Source: Woeseiaceae bacterium
GTDB lineage: Bacteria > Pseudomonadota > Gammaproteobacteria > Steroidobacterales > Woeseiaceae
Length of the DNA: 64,000 nt
Direction: 5' to 3'
Assembly: GCA_028277185.1 (NCBI GenBank)
Contig: JANQGQ010000044.1
Span: 1 to 64,000, forward strand
Shown here: positions 39,533-48,773 of the stretch, piece by piece
Layout: each line of letters begins with the position of its first letter
Numbering within the stretch: the first letter of the stretch is position 1
Translations under genes and position numbers: made by a program
The notes under the pieces: generated by a model
What the model was told of the DNA's origin: nothing
Seen by the model: the letters and a program-made list of their open reading frames with translations, nothing else
Database searches by the model: none

Positions 39533-41722
39533 TCAGCTATCCTTGAGCTGCCGTTTGCGGCGGCGTCGATACTCGTGCAGCAGCGGCTCGGTGTACCCGT
39601 TCGGTTGTGAGGCCCCCCTCAAAATCAGTGCGCTGGCGGCCTCGAACGCGAGACTCGCCTCGGGATCGTCGGCCATGCGTCGATAGGCGGGATCGCCGGC
39701 GTTTTGTTCGTCCACGATCACCGCCATGCGCAGCAGCGTCTGTCGAACCTGAGCCTCGCTGCAGACGCCGTGCAGCAACCAGTTTGCGATGTGCTGACTC
39801 GAGATCCTCAGCGTCGCGCGGTCCTCCATGAGATTGACGTCGTCGATATCGGGTACTTTGGAGCAGCCGATTCCCTGGTCGATCCAGCGAACGACGTAGC
39901 CGAGAATGCCCTGGACGTTGTTGTCGAGTTCCGCCTGAATCGCATCGGCCGTGAGCTTGCCCGGGTCGCCGAGCGGCGGCGTCAGGATGTCGTCGAGACT
40001 TGCAAGCGCCCTGGCAGCCAGGCGGCGCTGTCGGGCCGCGACGTCGACGTAGTGGTAGTGCATGGCGTGCAGCGTTGCCGCCGTGGGTGACGGTACCCAC
40101 GCGCAGCTTGCCCCCGACTCCGGGTGAGCCTGCTTCCCGTCGACCATCTCCCGCATTGCATCGGTCTTGGGGAACATACCCTTCCCGATCTGAGCCTTGC
40201 CGGGCAGGCCGCAACGGATGCCGATGTCGACGTTCCAGTCCTCGTAGGCCCGAATCCATGCCTGCTGCTTGATCGTCTCCTTGGGCAGCACGGGTCCGGC
40301 CCGCATACTCGTGTGGATTTCGTCGCCGGTGCGATCGAGAAAGCCCGTATTGATGAACACCAGGCGGTCCCTGACCTCGCGTATGCACTCCGCGAGATTG
40401 ACCGTCGTGCGGCGCTCCTCGTCCATGACGCCGACCTTGATCGTGTTGCTGTCGAGGCCGTAGAGGTCCTCGACCGCCGCCATGAGCGTGTTGCAAAAGG
40501 CCGCTTCGACGGGTCCGTGCATCTTGGGCTTGACGATATAGACCGATCCCTCGCGACTGTTTCTCAAGCGGGTGCGCCCGCGGATATCGTTCAGGGCGCA
40601 GCCGACGGTGACGATCGCGTCCAGAATGCCTTCGAAGACCTCGTCGTCGTTCGCGTCGAGCAGGGCGTCGGTCCGCATCAGATGCCCGACGTTACGTACG
40701 AGCATCAGGCTGCGTCCCGGTAGTACGAGCGGCGTGCCGTCGGGCGCCGTATATCGGCGGTCTTCGTGCAGCGTCCGCGTGAGCGTCGTGCCGCCTTTGG
40801 CAAAGGAGGCTTCGAGCGTGCCCTGCATGAGTCCGAACCAGTTTCGATAGACCTCGGTCTTGTCTTCGGCATCGACGGCGGCGACCGAGTCCTCGCAGTC
40901 CTGAATGGTCGTCACCGCGGACTCCAGCACGACATCGGCGAGGTTCGCCCGCGCGTCGCGGCCGATCGGGCTATCGGGGTCGATGCGAAGTTCGACGTGC
41001 AGTCCGTGCTTCCTGAACAACAGCGCCGTAGAAGAACCGCCGCGTGCGTAGGCGACGAACTGCCGCGGATCGGCGAGGCCGGTGCGACGATCGCCGTCGA
41101 GCACGATGCCGGGTTCGGCCGTGTCGCCGTCGAGGTTGAGCTCGTAACGAAGGACCTCGCTGTGCGACGCGCCGGCCAGCGGGACCGCGCGGTCCAGGAA
41201 ATCGGCGGCATACCCGATCACGGCGGCGCCGCGCACCGGGTTGTAGTCGCCGTCGCGCTCCTTGCCGCCGGCCTCGTCGATGACGTCGGTGCCGTACAGC
41301 GCATCGTAGAGACTGCCCCAGCGCGCATTGGCGGCGTTGAGGGCGAAGCGCGCGTTGTTGACCGGGACGACCAGCTGCGGACCGGCAAGCGTGGCGATTT
41401 CCGGATCGACGTTCGCGGTCGTAATCCGAAAATCGGGTCCGGGCGCCTTGAGGTAGCCGATATCCTCGAGAAACTGCCGGTACACATCGGGATCGGGCTT
41501 GCCCGGATTTGTCTCGCAGTATTCGTCGATCCGCGACTGCAGGCGCTGCCGCTGATCGAGAAGAGCCTGATTGAGCGGCGACAGGGTTTCGACGATGTGC
41601 TGAACGCCCGCCCAGAAACGCGCGGGCGCCATATCGATGGCCGGGAGCAGCTCCTGCTCGATGAAAGCCTGAAACGTGGGGTGAACGGTGAGCGTTTGGC
41701 TTTTCTGTTGCGGTCTGTTCAC
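39533..41722 (-). CDS. glcB: Malate synthase G
   Basis: About 729 residues, close to E. coli GlcB (723). FQAFIEQELLPA aligns with the usual N terminus, so GTG 41722 is preferred; the frame extends to TTG 41782. The core TIM-barrel elements are QDCEDSVAAVDAEDK, RTLHEDR, and VKPKMHGP with VGVMDEERRT. It condenses glyoxylate with acetyl-CoA to malate. It is transcribed with the molybdenum hydroxylase pair (138-bp gap) and glycerate kinase, and divergently from glcDEF. Confidence 0.95.
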   Translation of the reverse strand: MNRPQQKSQTLTVHPTFQAFIEQELLPAIDMAPARFWAGVQHIVETLSPLNQALLDQRQRLQSRIDEYCETNPGKPDPDVYRQFLEDIGYLKAPGPDFRITTANVDPEIATLAGPQLVVPVNNARFALNAANARWGSLYDALYGTDVIDEAGGKERDGDYNPVRGAAVIGYAADFLDRAVPLAGASHSEVLRYELNLDGDTAEPGIVLDGDRRTGLADPRQFVAYARGGSSTALLFRKHGLHVELRIDPDSPIGRDARANLADVVLESAVTTIQDCEDSVAAVDAEDKTEVYRNWFGLMQGTLEASFAKGGTTLTRTLHEDRRYTAPDGTPLVLPGRSLMLVRNVGHLMRTDALLDANDDEVFEGILDAIVTVGCALNDIRGRTRLRNSREGSVYIVKPKMHGPVEAAFCNTLMAAVEDLYGLDSNTIKVGVMDEERRTTVNLAECIREVRDRLVFINTGFLDRTGDEIHTSMRAGPVLPKETIKQQAWIRAYEDWNVDIGIRCGLPGKAQIGKGMFPKTDAMREMVDGKQAHPESGASCAWVPSPTAATLHAMHYHYVDVAARQRRLAARALASLDDILTPPLGDPGKLTADAIQAELDNNVQGILGYVVRWIDQGIGCSKVPDIDDVNLMEDRATLRISSQHIANWLLHGVCSEAQVRQTLLRMAVIVDEQNAGDPAYRRMADDPEASLAFEAASALILRGASQPNGYTEPLLHEYRRRRKRQLKDS

Positions 41723-41860
41723 TGTGTTGTCTGCGCTCCTCGCGACGGTGATTGTGCCACCGCTGGTGATGGGCCGAGCCAACCCGAGCCACAGCCAGAG
41801 GCTGAGGTGTCACCGGGGTCCGGTAGGTGACGGGCTCAGGTCGGCTCGATAGTACGGCGA

Positions 41861-44149
41861 TCAGCTTCGAAGCTGATCCGCCGTGATCGGTAGCGAACGC
41901 AAGCGCCGCCCGGTCGCGGCATACAGCGCATTGGCGAGCGCCGGGGCGTAGGGCGGCACGCCCGGCTCGCCGACGCCGCACGGCCGCAAGTGCGTGAAGT
42001 CCTCGACGATGTGTACCCGGACGTCGAGCGGCGAGTCGTTCATGCGCGATACCGTGTAGTCGTGGAAATTGCTCTGCTCGACCGCGCCGCGGCGCGTGGT
42101 GATCTTGCCGTTGCGCGCCACGCTGTTGCCGTACACGGAAGCTCCCTCGATCTGTTTGCGGATTCCCTCGGGATTGACGTAGCGCCCGCAGTCGATAGCA
42201 ACGTCGACCCGCGGAACCGTAAACGACCCGTCGCTGCCGACTTCGACCCGGACCGCCGTCGCGACGTAGCTGTGAAACGACCGATGACAGGCAAGCCCGA
42301 GGCCCTGTCCCTTGGGCAGGGACTCGCCGTAGCCCGACCGGTCCGCGACGATTCTGAGCGCATTGGCCAGGCGGTTGGGCATGACCGGCCATTCGTCGAC
42401 CGTATCGCCGTAGTTCCAGAACTCCTCGACGCCGTCCTGGGCGAGGTCCAGCTCGTCGTCGTCGCCGATCAGCTCGAGCATGAACTCGAGCGGATCGCGC
42501 CCGGCGGCAACCGCCAGTTCGTTGACGAAGCTGTTGATCGCGAAGGCATGCTGGATGTTGTTGACGGAGCGATACCAGCCGACGCGGATCATCGTGTCCG
42601 CCTGTCCCGTTTCGATCCGGATGTTCGGTATGCGCGTGTAGGGCAGATCCACGAGGCCCATGCCGACCTCGAGATTCGAGCTGTCGCGCTGAGTCGGGTT
42701 CCACAAGGCGAACAGCGTGGGCGAAGCCATGCAGTGATGCCACGCCGTGACCTTGCCGTCCGCGTCCAGTGCCGCCTTGACGCACTGGGCGCTTGCCGCG
42801 TGGTAGTAGCCGTTCCGGATCTCGTCCTCCCGCGTCCACTGTACCCGGACCGGTGCGCCGATCGCGCGCGACAGCAGCGCCGCTTCGCAGGCGAAGTCCG
42901 GTTTCGACTTCCGGCCGAAGCCGCCGCCCAGTAGCGTGATGTTGCACTCGACGTCGGCGATGTCGATACCGAGCGCCTCGGCGACGTACTGGCGGGTCTC
43001 GTTCGGTGCCTGGGTAGGCGCCCAGATCCGGACGGGCGTCGACGTGGCGTCGACGGTGGCGACGGGCGGCTCCATCGGCGTGTGCGTGAAGTAGGGTACG
43101 AAGTACTCGGCTTCCACGACGTTGTCGGCCGCCTCGAATGCGTCATCGACGCTGCCGCGGTCGCGCATGACTTTGCCGCCTTTTCTGGCTGCCTCGACGA
43201 GCGTCCGATCGTAGGCGCCGGATTCGTGCCCGACGAACGGCCCGTCGTCCCATTCGATGTCGAGGAGGTCGCGGCCACGGCTGACCGACCAGGTATTCGT
43301 ACCGATCACGGCGACGCCGCCCAGCGCCCGAAACTGCGCCGGGGTATCGGCAGGCAGGGCCGGGATTTCGACAACCTTCTCGACGCCGCTTACCTTCAGC
43401 GCAGCGTCCGCGTCGAAGCGCCGTACACGGCCGCGATACACGGGCGCTCTCGCGACCACGGCGATCTTCAGGTTCGGCAGCTCGACGTCGGCGCCGTAAA
43501 CGGCGCGGCCCGTGCTCATGTCCAGGTTGTCGATGACGGGCATGTCCTTGCCGATGTAGCGCCACTCGGACGGCTCCTTGAGCTTCACGGCGTCCGGGCC
43601 GGTGGCTACGTCCATGTCGGCAGCTATCCCGACGACGTCGCCGAAGTCGAGCGAATCGCCGGTGTCGCGGCGGTACAGGCGATGCTTCTTCGCGTACACG
43701 TCGGACCGGTCGATGCCCCAGGTCTCCGCAGCGGCCCGTTCGAGTACGTCGCGCGCCGCGGCGCCGAGCTCGCGCATTACCTGAAACGAGTGCCGCGTGC
43801 TCCGCGAGCCGTCGGTGTTCTGAGCGTCCTTGCCGGCCGGGTCGTATTTCTCCGGATCGCCCGGCGCCTGCCAGACCCGGATGCGGTGCCAGTCCGCCTC
43901 CAGTTCGTCGGCGAGGATCATCGGCATGCCCGTGCGGACGCCCTGACCCATTTCGGAACGGCTGCAAGTCAGCGTGACTGAGCCATCCGGGTCGATCTTC
44001 ACGAAGTGGTTGAGCACGGCGGTGGTGTCGCCACGGAGCGCTGCCAGCACCGGGTTTGGCGCCAGCTGGGCACCGAGGATCAACGCCGTTGTTGTTGCAC
44101 CCGACGACGCGAGAAACTCTCGCCGGCTCATGTTGCGGATTGCAGCCAT
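41861..44149 (-). CDS. Tat-exported molybdenum hydroxylase large subunit (IorB/CoxL-like)
   Basis: A 762-residue protein with a twin-arginine signal (SRREFLASSGATTTALILG), then the xanthine oxidase-type molybdopterin domains. NHFVKIDPDGSVTLTCSRSEMGQG and LLGGGFGRKSKPDFACEAALLS are typical, and GVGEPGVPPYAPALANAL is the C-terminal active-site loop with its glutamate. The fold is of the two-subunit isoquinoline 1-oxidoreductase type, with no separate FAD subunit. It hydroxylates an aldehyde or N-heterocycle and passes electrons to the small Fe-S subunit encoded 1 bp upstream. ATG 44149 follows a GGAGGTG site. The substrate is unknown; placement suggests an aldehyde from sugar or glycolate metabolism. 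Confidence 0.88.
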   Translation of the reverse strand: MAAIRNMSRREFLASSGATTTALILGAQLAPNPVLAALRGDTTAVLNHFVKIDPDGSVTLTCSRSEMGQGVRTGMPMILADELEADWHRIRVWQAPGDPEKYDPAGKDAQNTDGSRSTRHSFQVMRELGAAARDVLERAAAETWGIDRSDVYAKKHRLYRRDTGDSLDFGDVVGIAADMDVATGPDAVKLKEPSEWRYIGKDMPVIDNLDMSTGRAVYGADVELPNLKIAVVARAPVYRGRVRRFDADAALKVSGVEKVVEIPALPADTPAQFRALGGVAVIGTNTWSVSRGRDLLDIEWDDGPFVGHESGAYDRTLVEAARKGGKVMRDRGSVDDAFEAADNVVEAEYFVPYFTHTPMEPPVATVDATSTPVRIWAPTQAPNETRQYVAEALGIDIADVECNITLLGGGFGRKSKPDFACEAALLSRAIGAPVRVQWTREDEIRNGYYHAASAQCVKAALDADGKVTAWHHCMASPTLFALWNPTQRDSSNLEVGMGLVDLPYTRIPNIRIETGQADTMIRVGWYRSVNNIQHAFAINSFVNELAVAAGRDPLEFMLELIGDDDELDLAQDGVEEFWNYGDTVDEWPVMPNRLANALRIVADRSGYGESLPKGQGLGLACHRSFHSYVATAVRVEVGSDGSFTVPRVDVAIDCGRYVNPEGIRKQIEGASVYGNSVARNGKITTRRGAVEQSNFHDYTVSRMNDSPLDVRVHIVEDFTHLRPCGVGEPGVPPYAPALANALYAATGRRLRSLPITADQLRS

Positions 44150-44150
44150 C

Positions 44151-44603
44151 TCACACCTCCGAGGCGGCCGTTCTGACCGCGGCAAGGATTCGCTGATACG
44201 TGCCGCAGCGGCAGATGTTGCCGCGCATGGCGTTCACGATCTCCGTTTCGCTGGGCTCGGGCGTCGCCGCCAGAAGCGCGGCGGCCTGCATGATCTGGCC
44301 CGACTGACAGTAGCCGCACTGCGGTACGTTGTGCTTGCGCCAGGCGCGCTGCACGGGGTGCTCGCCGTCGGGGTCGAGACCTTCGATGGTCGTAAGCTCG
44401 CCGCCGCTTGCCGCCGACATCGGCGTTACGCAAGCGCGCACGGCGTTGCCATTGAGGTGTACGGTGCAGGCGCCGCAGAGCGCCCGCCCGCAGCCGAACT
44501 TCGTCCCCGACAGCCCGAGCTCGTCGCGCACGTACCACAGGATCGGCATGTCGGGATCGCCGTCGAACTCGCGGCGCACGCCGTTTATCGTAAGAGAGAC
44601 CAT
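44151..44603 (-). CDS. Molybdenum hydroxylase small subunit with two [2Fe-2S] clusters
   Basis: A 150-residue subunit from ATG 44603 after a GAGGAGGAAAA ribosome site. A plant-type [2Fe-2S] motif ([15 protein letters not shown]) and the second four-cysteine site (QCGYCQSG with NICRCGTY) match the CoxS/IorA family. It transfers electrons from the large subunit. It lacks its own signal and is probably carried through Tat with the large subunit. It is the first gene of the minus-strand operon running through glcB and glycerate kinase. Confidence 0.92.
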   Translation of the reverse strand: MVSLTINGVRREFDGDPDMPILWYVRDELGLSGTKFGCGRALCGACTVHLNGNAVRACVTPMSAASGGELTTIEGLDPDGEHPVQRAWRKHNVPQCGYCQSGQIMQAAALLAATPEPSETEIVNAMRGNICRCGTYQRILAAVRTAASEV

Positions 44604-44735
44604 TGCTTTTCCTCCTCGATTCGCGCCGGACCCCGGCGCGCATGTGCCGCTTCGGCACTCCCCCCCCGGGAGATGAGACTTGTCTGGCGGACCGTTTTTG
44701 TAGAAATTACGGTATGACGATATCCTAGCAGTATT

Positions 44736-44749
44736 GTAATAAATATTAC
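44736..44749. promoter_or_regulatory. Palindrome in the glcDEF / hydroxylase divergent spacer
   Basis: GTAATA (44736-44741), AA, TATTAC (44744-44749) is a perfect 14-bp palindrome in the AT-rich centre of the 166-bp spacer. A related half, GTAGAAATTAC, lies at about 44699-44709. It is a good operator candidate for a regulator of both divergent operons. No GlcC-like gene is in the window. Confidence 0.5.
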
Positions 44750-44769
44750 GAATTTTCCGGCGGTCCACG

Positions 44770-46260
44770 ATGCAACACGAAGTTCAAGCCGAAGCCGGCG
44801 GAACCGCCGCTGGATTGCGCCACGACTGGCGCGAGGTCGCCGCCGGCCTTCGCGCGATCGTCGACAGCCGCTTCATCGTCGCCGATGCCGAAACGATGCG
44901 GCCGTACGAATGCGACGGCTTGCCGATGTACCGGGAAATGCCGCAACTGGTCGTGCTCCCCGGCTCCGTCGACGAAGCCAGCGAGGTGCTGCGCTACTGT
45001 CACGCCCGGCGGATTCCCGTCGTCGCGCGCGGCGGGGGCACGGGACTTTCGGCCGGAGCGACGCCGCACAAGGACGGCATTGTGCTGTCGCTGTCGCGGC
45101 TCGACCGCATCCTCGACATCGATCCCGCCGCACGCTCGGCGCGCGTCGAGCCCGGCGTCACGAATCTCGCCATCAGCGAGGCGGCTCAAGCTTACGGGCT
45201 GTACTACGCGCCGGACCCCTCGTCACAGATCGCCTGCACGATCGGCGGCAACGTTGCCGAGAACTCCGGTGGCGTGCACTGCCTCAAGTACGGGCTGACG
45301 ATCCACAATCTGCTCGAGGTCCGGCTGCTCACGGTCGAAGGCGACGAGCTGGTCGTCGGCAGCGGCGGCTACGATGCCGCCGGCCTCGACCTGCTGGCTC
45401 TGATTACCGGCTCCGAGGGGCTCCTCGGCGTCGTCGTCGAGGTCACGGTCCGGCTCTTACCGGTGCCGCCGGCCGCCCAGCTCGTCGTCGCGGCTTTCGG
45501 GACGTCGCGCGGAGCGGGCGAGGCCGTCTCGGGCGTGATCACCGAGGGCATCGTTCCGGCGGGGCTCGAGATGATGGACAACGCCGCAATCCGCGCCGCG
45601 GAAGACTTCGTCGGCGCCGGGTATCCCGTGGACGCCGCGGCGCTGCTCCTGTGTGAGCTCGACGGCACTCCCGAAGAGGTCGCCTCCGGGCGCGAGCGCG
45701 TTGTCGAAGTATTCCGTGCTTTCGGCGCCAGCGAGATCCGGGTTTCCCGCTCCGAGGCGGAGCGGCAGCTACTCTGGAAGGGACGCAAAGCCGCGTTTCC
45801 GGCGGTCGGGCGGATTGCGCCGGACTACTACTGCATGGACGGCACGATCCCGCGAAAGGCACTGGCGGACGTGCTCACGGCGATCGGCGAGATGTCGGAA
45901 CGTTACGGTCTCCGCGTCGCGAACGTGTTCCACGCGGGCGACGGCAATATGCATCCGCTGATCCTGTTCGACGCGAACCAACCCGGGGACTTCGCGAAGG
46001 CGGAGGCCTTCGGCGGCGACATTCTCGAGCTGTGCGTGAGGCACGGCGGCTGCATTACCGGCGAGCACGGCGTCGGCATCGAGAAGCTCAGGCAAGTGCC
46101 GCTGCAGTTCAACGAGGCCGAACTCGTTCAGCTCGGCAACATCAAGATCGCGTTCGATCCCTTCGAAACGCTGAACCCAGGGAAGGGCATTCCGATCCTC
46201 CACCGCTGTCAGGAGTACCGGGCGCTCGCACGCGCCGGACGGGACGGCGCCGATGGCTGA
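44770..46260 (+). CDS. glcD: Glycolate oxidase subunit GlcD (FAD-linked)
   Basis: The 496-residue flavoprotein is of the FAD-linked oxidase, GlcD/lactate dehydrogenase D type. The FAD-binding region is [20 protein letters not shown] and [17 protein letters not shown], and the C-terminal block [11 protein letters not shown] with [11 protein letters not shown] binds the flavin or substrate. It oxidises glycolate (or D-lactate) to glyoxylate with GlcE and GlcF. ATG 44770 has a weak ribosome site. It overlaps glcE by 8 nt. Confidence 0.95.
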   Translation: MQHEVQAEAGGTAAGLRHDWREVAAGLRAIVDSRFIVADAETMRPYECDGLPMYREMPQLVVLPGSVDEASEVLRYCHARRIPVVARGGGTGLSAGATPHKDGIVLSLSRLDRILDIDPAARSARVEPGVTNLAISEAAQAYGLYYAPDPSSQIACTIGGNVAENSGGVHCLKYGLTIHNLLEVRLLTVEGDELVVGSGGYDAAGLDLLALITGSEGLLGVVVEVTVRLLPVPPAAQLVVAAFGTSRGAGEAVSGVITEGIVPAGLEMMDNAAIRAAEDFVGAGYPVDAAALLLCELDGTPEEVASGRERVVEVFRAFGASEIRVSRSEAERQLLWKGRKAAFPAVGRIAPDYYCMDGTIPRKALADVLTAIGEMSERYGLRVANVFHAGDGNMHPLILFDANQPGDFAKAEAFGGDILELCVRHGGCITGEHGVGIEKLRQVPLQFNEAELVQLGNIKIAFDPFETLNPGKGIPILHRCQEYRALARAGRDGADG

Positions 46261-47320
46261 TCGGGCAGCGGATCTAACGGAGCTTTTGATCGACCGGGTG
46301 CGGCGCGCCGGCGAACGGCAACAGGCGCTTGCCGTCACAGGCAACGGCACCAAGCATTTTCTCGGACGGCAAGCGACCGGGGAGCCGCTCAGCGTCGCGG
46401 ACCACGCGGGCGTCGTGGAGTACGAGCCGACGGAGCTCGTCCTGACGGTGCGCGCCGGTACGACGCTTGCCGAAATCGATGCGGTACTCGAAGGCAGCCG
46501 GCAGGCGCTCGGATCCGATCCGCCCACGTTCGGCGGGAGGGCGACGATCGGCGGCACGCTGGCCGCCAATCTGTCGGGTCCGCCCCGCCCCTGGTCCGGT
46601 TCGCTGCGCGATCACGTGCTCGGCGTGCGCGTGATCAACGGCCACGGCGAGCACCTGCGTTTCGGTGGCCGCGTCATGAAAAACGTCGCGGGCTACGACG
46701 TGTCGCGCCTAATGGCCGGCTCCTACGGTGTGCTCGGACTCGTCACCGAGGTGACGGTTCGCGTACACGCTCGGGCGGAGCACACGACGACGCGCGCACT
46801 TAAGCTCGGTCCGGACGAGGCGCTTGCAGCGATGATCCGGTTCGGGGCCGTTCACAGTCCGCTTTGCGGCCTGGCCTGGGACGGACGTACGGTGTACGCG
46901 CGCTTTGCGGGCAGCGCGGCCGCCGTCGATGCCGCGGCCCGCGAACTCGGCGGCGAAGCCGCAGACGACGAGCGTTTCTGGACGTCGATCCGCGAGCAGA
47001 CCCACGAGTTCTTCGGCGGCGACGAACCGCTTTGGCGCTTCTCGGTGCCGCCGGCAGCGGCGCCGGCGTTGCCCGATGCCCGGTGGCTGTTCGACTGGGG
47101 CGGAGCGCAGCGCTGGCTGCGCGGCGACTACGAGATCGCGCGGCTCGAAGACATCGCCCGCAAAATGGGTGGGCACGTGAGCCTGTATCGTGGCGGTGAC
47201 CGGACCGGCGAAGTGCAGCACAGCCGCGACGCGGTTCAGCAACGTATCCACCGCGCGCTCAAGGCTTCCTTCGACCCCCGCGGCATCCTGAACCCGGGCC
47301 GTCTCTACGGCTGGTTATAG
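46253..47320 (+). CDS. glcE: Glycolate oxidase subunit GlcE
   Basis: A 355-residue FAD-binding subunit related to GlcD but shorter. It has LAVTGNGTKHFLG, GGRATIGGTLAANLSGP and FGGRVMKNVAGYDVSRLMAGSYGVLG, and lacks the C-terminal catalytic block. It is a required partner in the GlcDEF complex at the membrane. It overlaps glcD and is followed by glcF after 9 nt, so the three are one operon. Confidence 0.93.
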   Translation: MADRAADLTELLIDRVRRAGERQQALAVTGNGTKHFLGRQATGEPLSVADHAGVVEYEPTELVLTVRAGTTLAEIDAVLEGSRQALGSDPPTFGGRATIGGTLAANLSGPPRPWSGSLRDHVLGVRVINGHGEHLRFGGRVMKNVAGYDVSRLMAGSYGVLGLVTEVTVRVHARAEHTTTRALKLGPDEALAAMIRFGAVHSPLCGLAWDGRTVYARFAGSAAAVDAAARELGGEAADDERFWTSIREQTHEFFGGDEPLWRFSVPPAAAPALPDARWLFDWGGAQRWLRGDYEIARLEDIARKMGGHVSLYRGGDRTGEVQHSRDAVQQRIHRALKASFDPRGILNPGRLYGWL

Positions 47321-47329
47321 GCAACCGTC

Positions 47330-48535
47330 GTGCAAACCCGGATTCACCCGCGATTCGACGGGCTCGAAGAAGTCGGCATTGCCGAAGACATACTCAGGAG
47401 CTGCGTCCACTGCGGTTTCTGTAACGCGACGTGCCCGACTTATCAGGAACTCGGCGACGAACGCGACGGTCCGCGCGGCCGCATCTATCTGATCAAACAC
47501 TTCCTCGAGAGCGGCGAAGCGGGCGCGGGCACGCGCCACCATCTCGATCGCTGCCTGACCTGCCGGAGCTGTGAGACCACCTGCCCGGCCGGAGTTCAGT
47601 ATGGCCGGCTTGCCGACATCGGGCGGCACATGATCGAGGAAGCGGCGCCGCGACCGCTCGTCGAGCGCGCGCTGCGGCGACTGCTCCGCTGGTTCGTGCC
47701 GTGGCCGCGACGCTTCGGGCCGCTGCTCCGCGCGGGTCAGGTCGTACGGCGGCTGCTGCCGCGCCGCCTTCGCGAAAGCGTGCCTGAGCGCCAGACCGCG
47801 GGCGCGCGGCCCTCACGGCGGCATCCCCGCCAGGTGATTTTGCTGGGCGGCTGCGTGCAGTCGGTGGCGACGCCGCGGACGAACGCGGCGGCCGCGCGGG
47901 TCCTCGACCGGCTCGGCATCGAGGCGCTGGAGCTGCCGGGCGCGGGCTGCTGCGGCGCACTGAGCCATCATTTGACCGCGACGGGCGAGGCCAGGGATTT
48001 CATCCGGCGCAATCTCGATGCCTGGAGGCCGGCACTGGAATCGGCCGAAGCCGTCATCTCCTGTTCGACCGGTTGCGGCGCCATGCTCAAGGACTATGGT
48101 TTTCTGATGCGCGACGACCCTGACTACGCCGCCGCGGCAAGCACGGTTTCCGCGAAGACGCGCGATCTCGCCGAAGTGCTCGCAGACGAAAACCTGTCGG
48201 CGCTCAAGGTCGATACCGCTGCCGCGACCGCTTTGCACTGTCCCTGTACGCTGACGCATGCACTGCGCGCGCACACCGCACTTCGGCAAGTACTCGAACG
48301 GGTGGGCGTTCAGCTCACGGCCACGCGCGAAGACCACCTGTGCTGCGGCTCGGCAGGGACGTATTCGCTGCTGCAGCCGGAGCTAAGCCAATCGCTCAAG
48401 GCCCGCAAGCTCGAAGCGCTCACCGGCGATGCGCCGGAGCGCATCGTGACGGCCAACATCGGCTGCCAGCTGCATCTCGCGACCGCCGCACGGGTTCCCG
48501 TGCGGCACTGGATAGAGATCGTCGATGGAGGCTGA
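47330..48535 (+). CDS. glcF: Glycolate oxidase iron-sulfur subunit GlcF
   Basis: A 401-residue Fe-S protein. Two [4Fe-4S] motifs lie in the N-terminal ferredoxin part (CVHCGFCNATCPTY and CLTCRSCETTCP), and two cysteine-rich CCG-type domains follow (GAGCCGALSHH, CPCTLTH and CCGSAGTY). It passes electrons from GlcD/E to the membrane quinone pool. The start is GTG 47330, with no strong ribosome site, suggesting coupling to glcE. It completes the glcDEF operon. Confidence 0.93.
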   Translation: MQTRIHPRFDGLEEVGIAEDILRSCVHCGFCNATCPTYQELGDERDGPRGRIYLIKHFLESGEAGAGTRHHLDRCLTCRSCETTCPAGVQYGRLADIGRHMIEEAAPRPLVERALRRLLRWFVPWPRRFGPLLRAGQVVRRLLPRRLRESVPERQTAGARPSRRHPRQVILLGGCVQSVATPRTNAAAARVLDRLGIEALELPGAGCCGALSHHLTATGEARDFIRRNLDAWRPALESAEAVISCSTGCGAMLKDYGFLMRDDPDYAAAASTVSAKTRDLAEVLADENLSALKVDTAAATALHCPCTLTHALRAHTALRQVLERVGVQLTATREDHLCCGSAGTYSLLQPELSQSLKARKLEALTGDAPERIVTANIGCQLHLATAARVPVRHWIEIVDGG

Positions 48536-48714
48536 GTTCTCTGTCGCCCCGTGCCGGATTCCGGATTCAGTGCACGGTGCGGGACGAGCGTTCGGACATC
48601 GTCGCCGGCTTTTTGTGCCGCGAAAGCTTTCGGTCTATTCTGGCGCCCGGCGTCACGGCCCGTATGCGCTACGACGGCGCGTGACGCGAGCTGCCTGGTG
48701 GTCCGGTCAGGCTG

Positions 48715-48738
48715 GGAACCGATTGTGAATCGGTTTCC
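48715..48738. repeat. Hairpin upstream of the second WD40 gene
   Basis: AACCGATT (48717-48724) and AATCGGTT (48728-48735) pair perfectly with a 3-nt loop; GG and CC extend the stem around one bulged T. It lies 36 nt before the WD40 start and 180 nt after glcF. It may end the glc transcript or control the WD40-GH28 mRNA. Confidence 0.45.
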
Positions 48739-48773
48739 TGACATTTGCTGGTTCTAACCACGGGAGCACTCTG

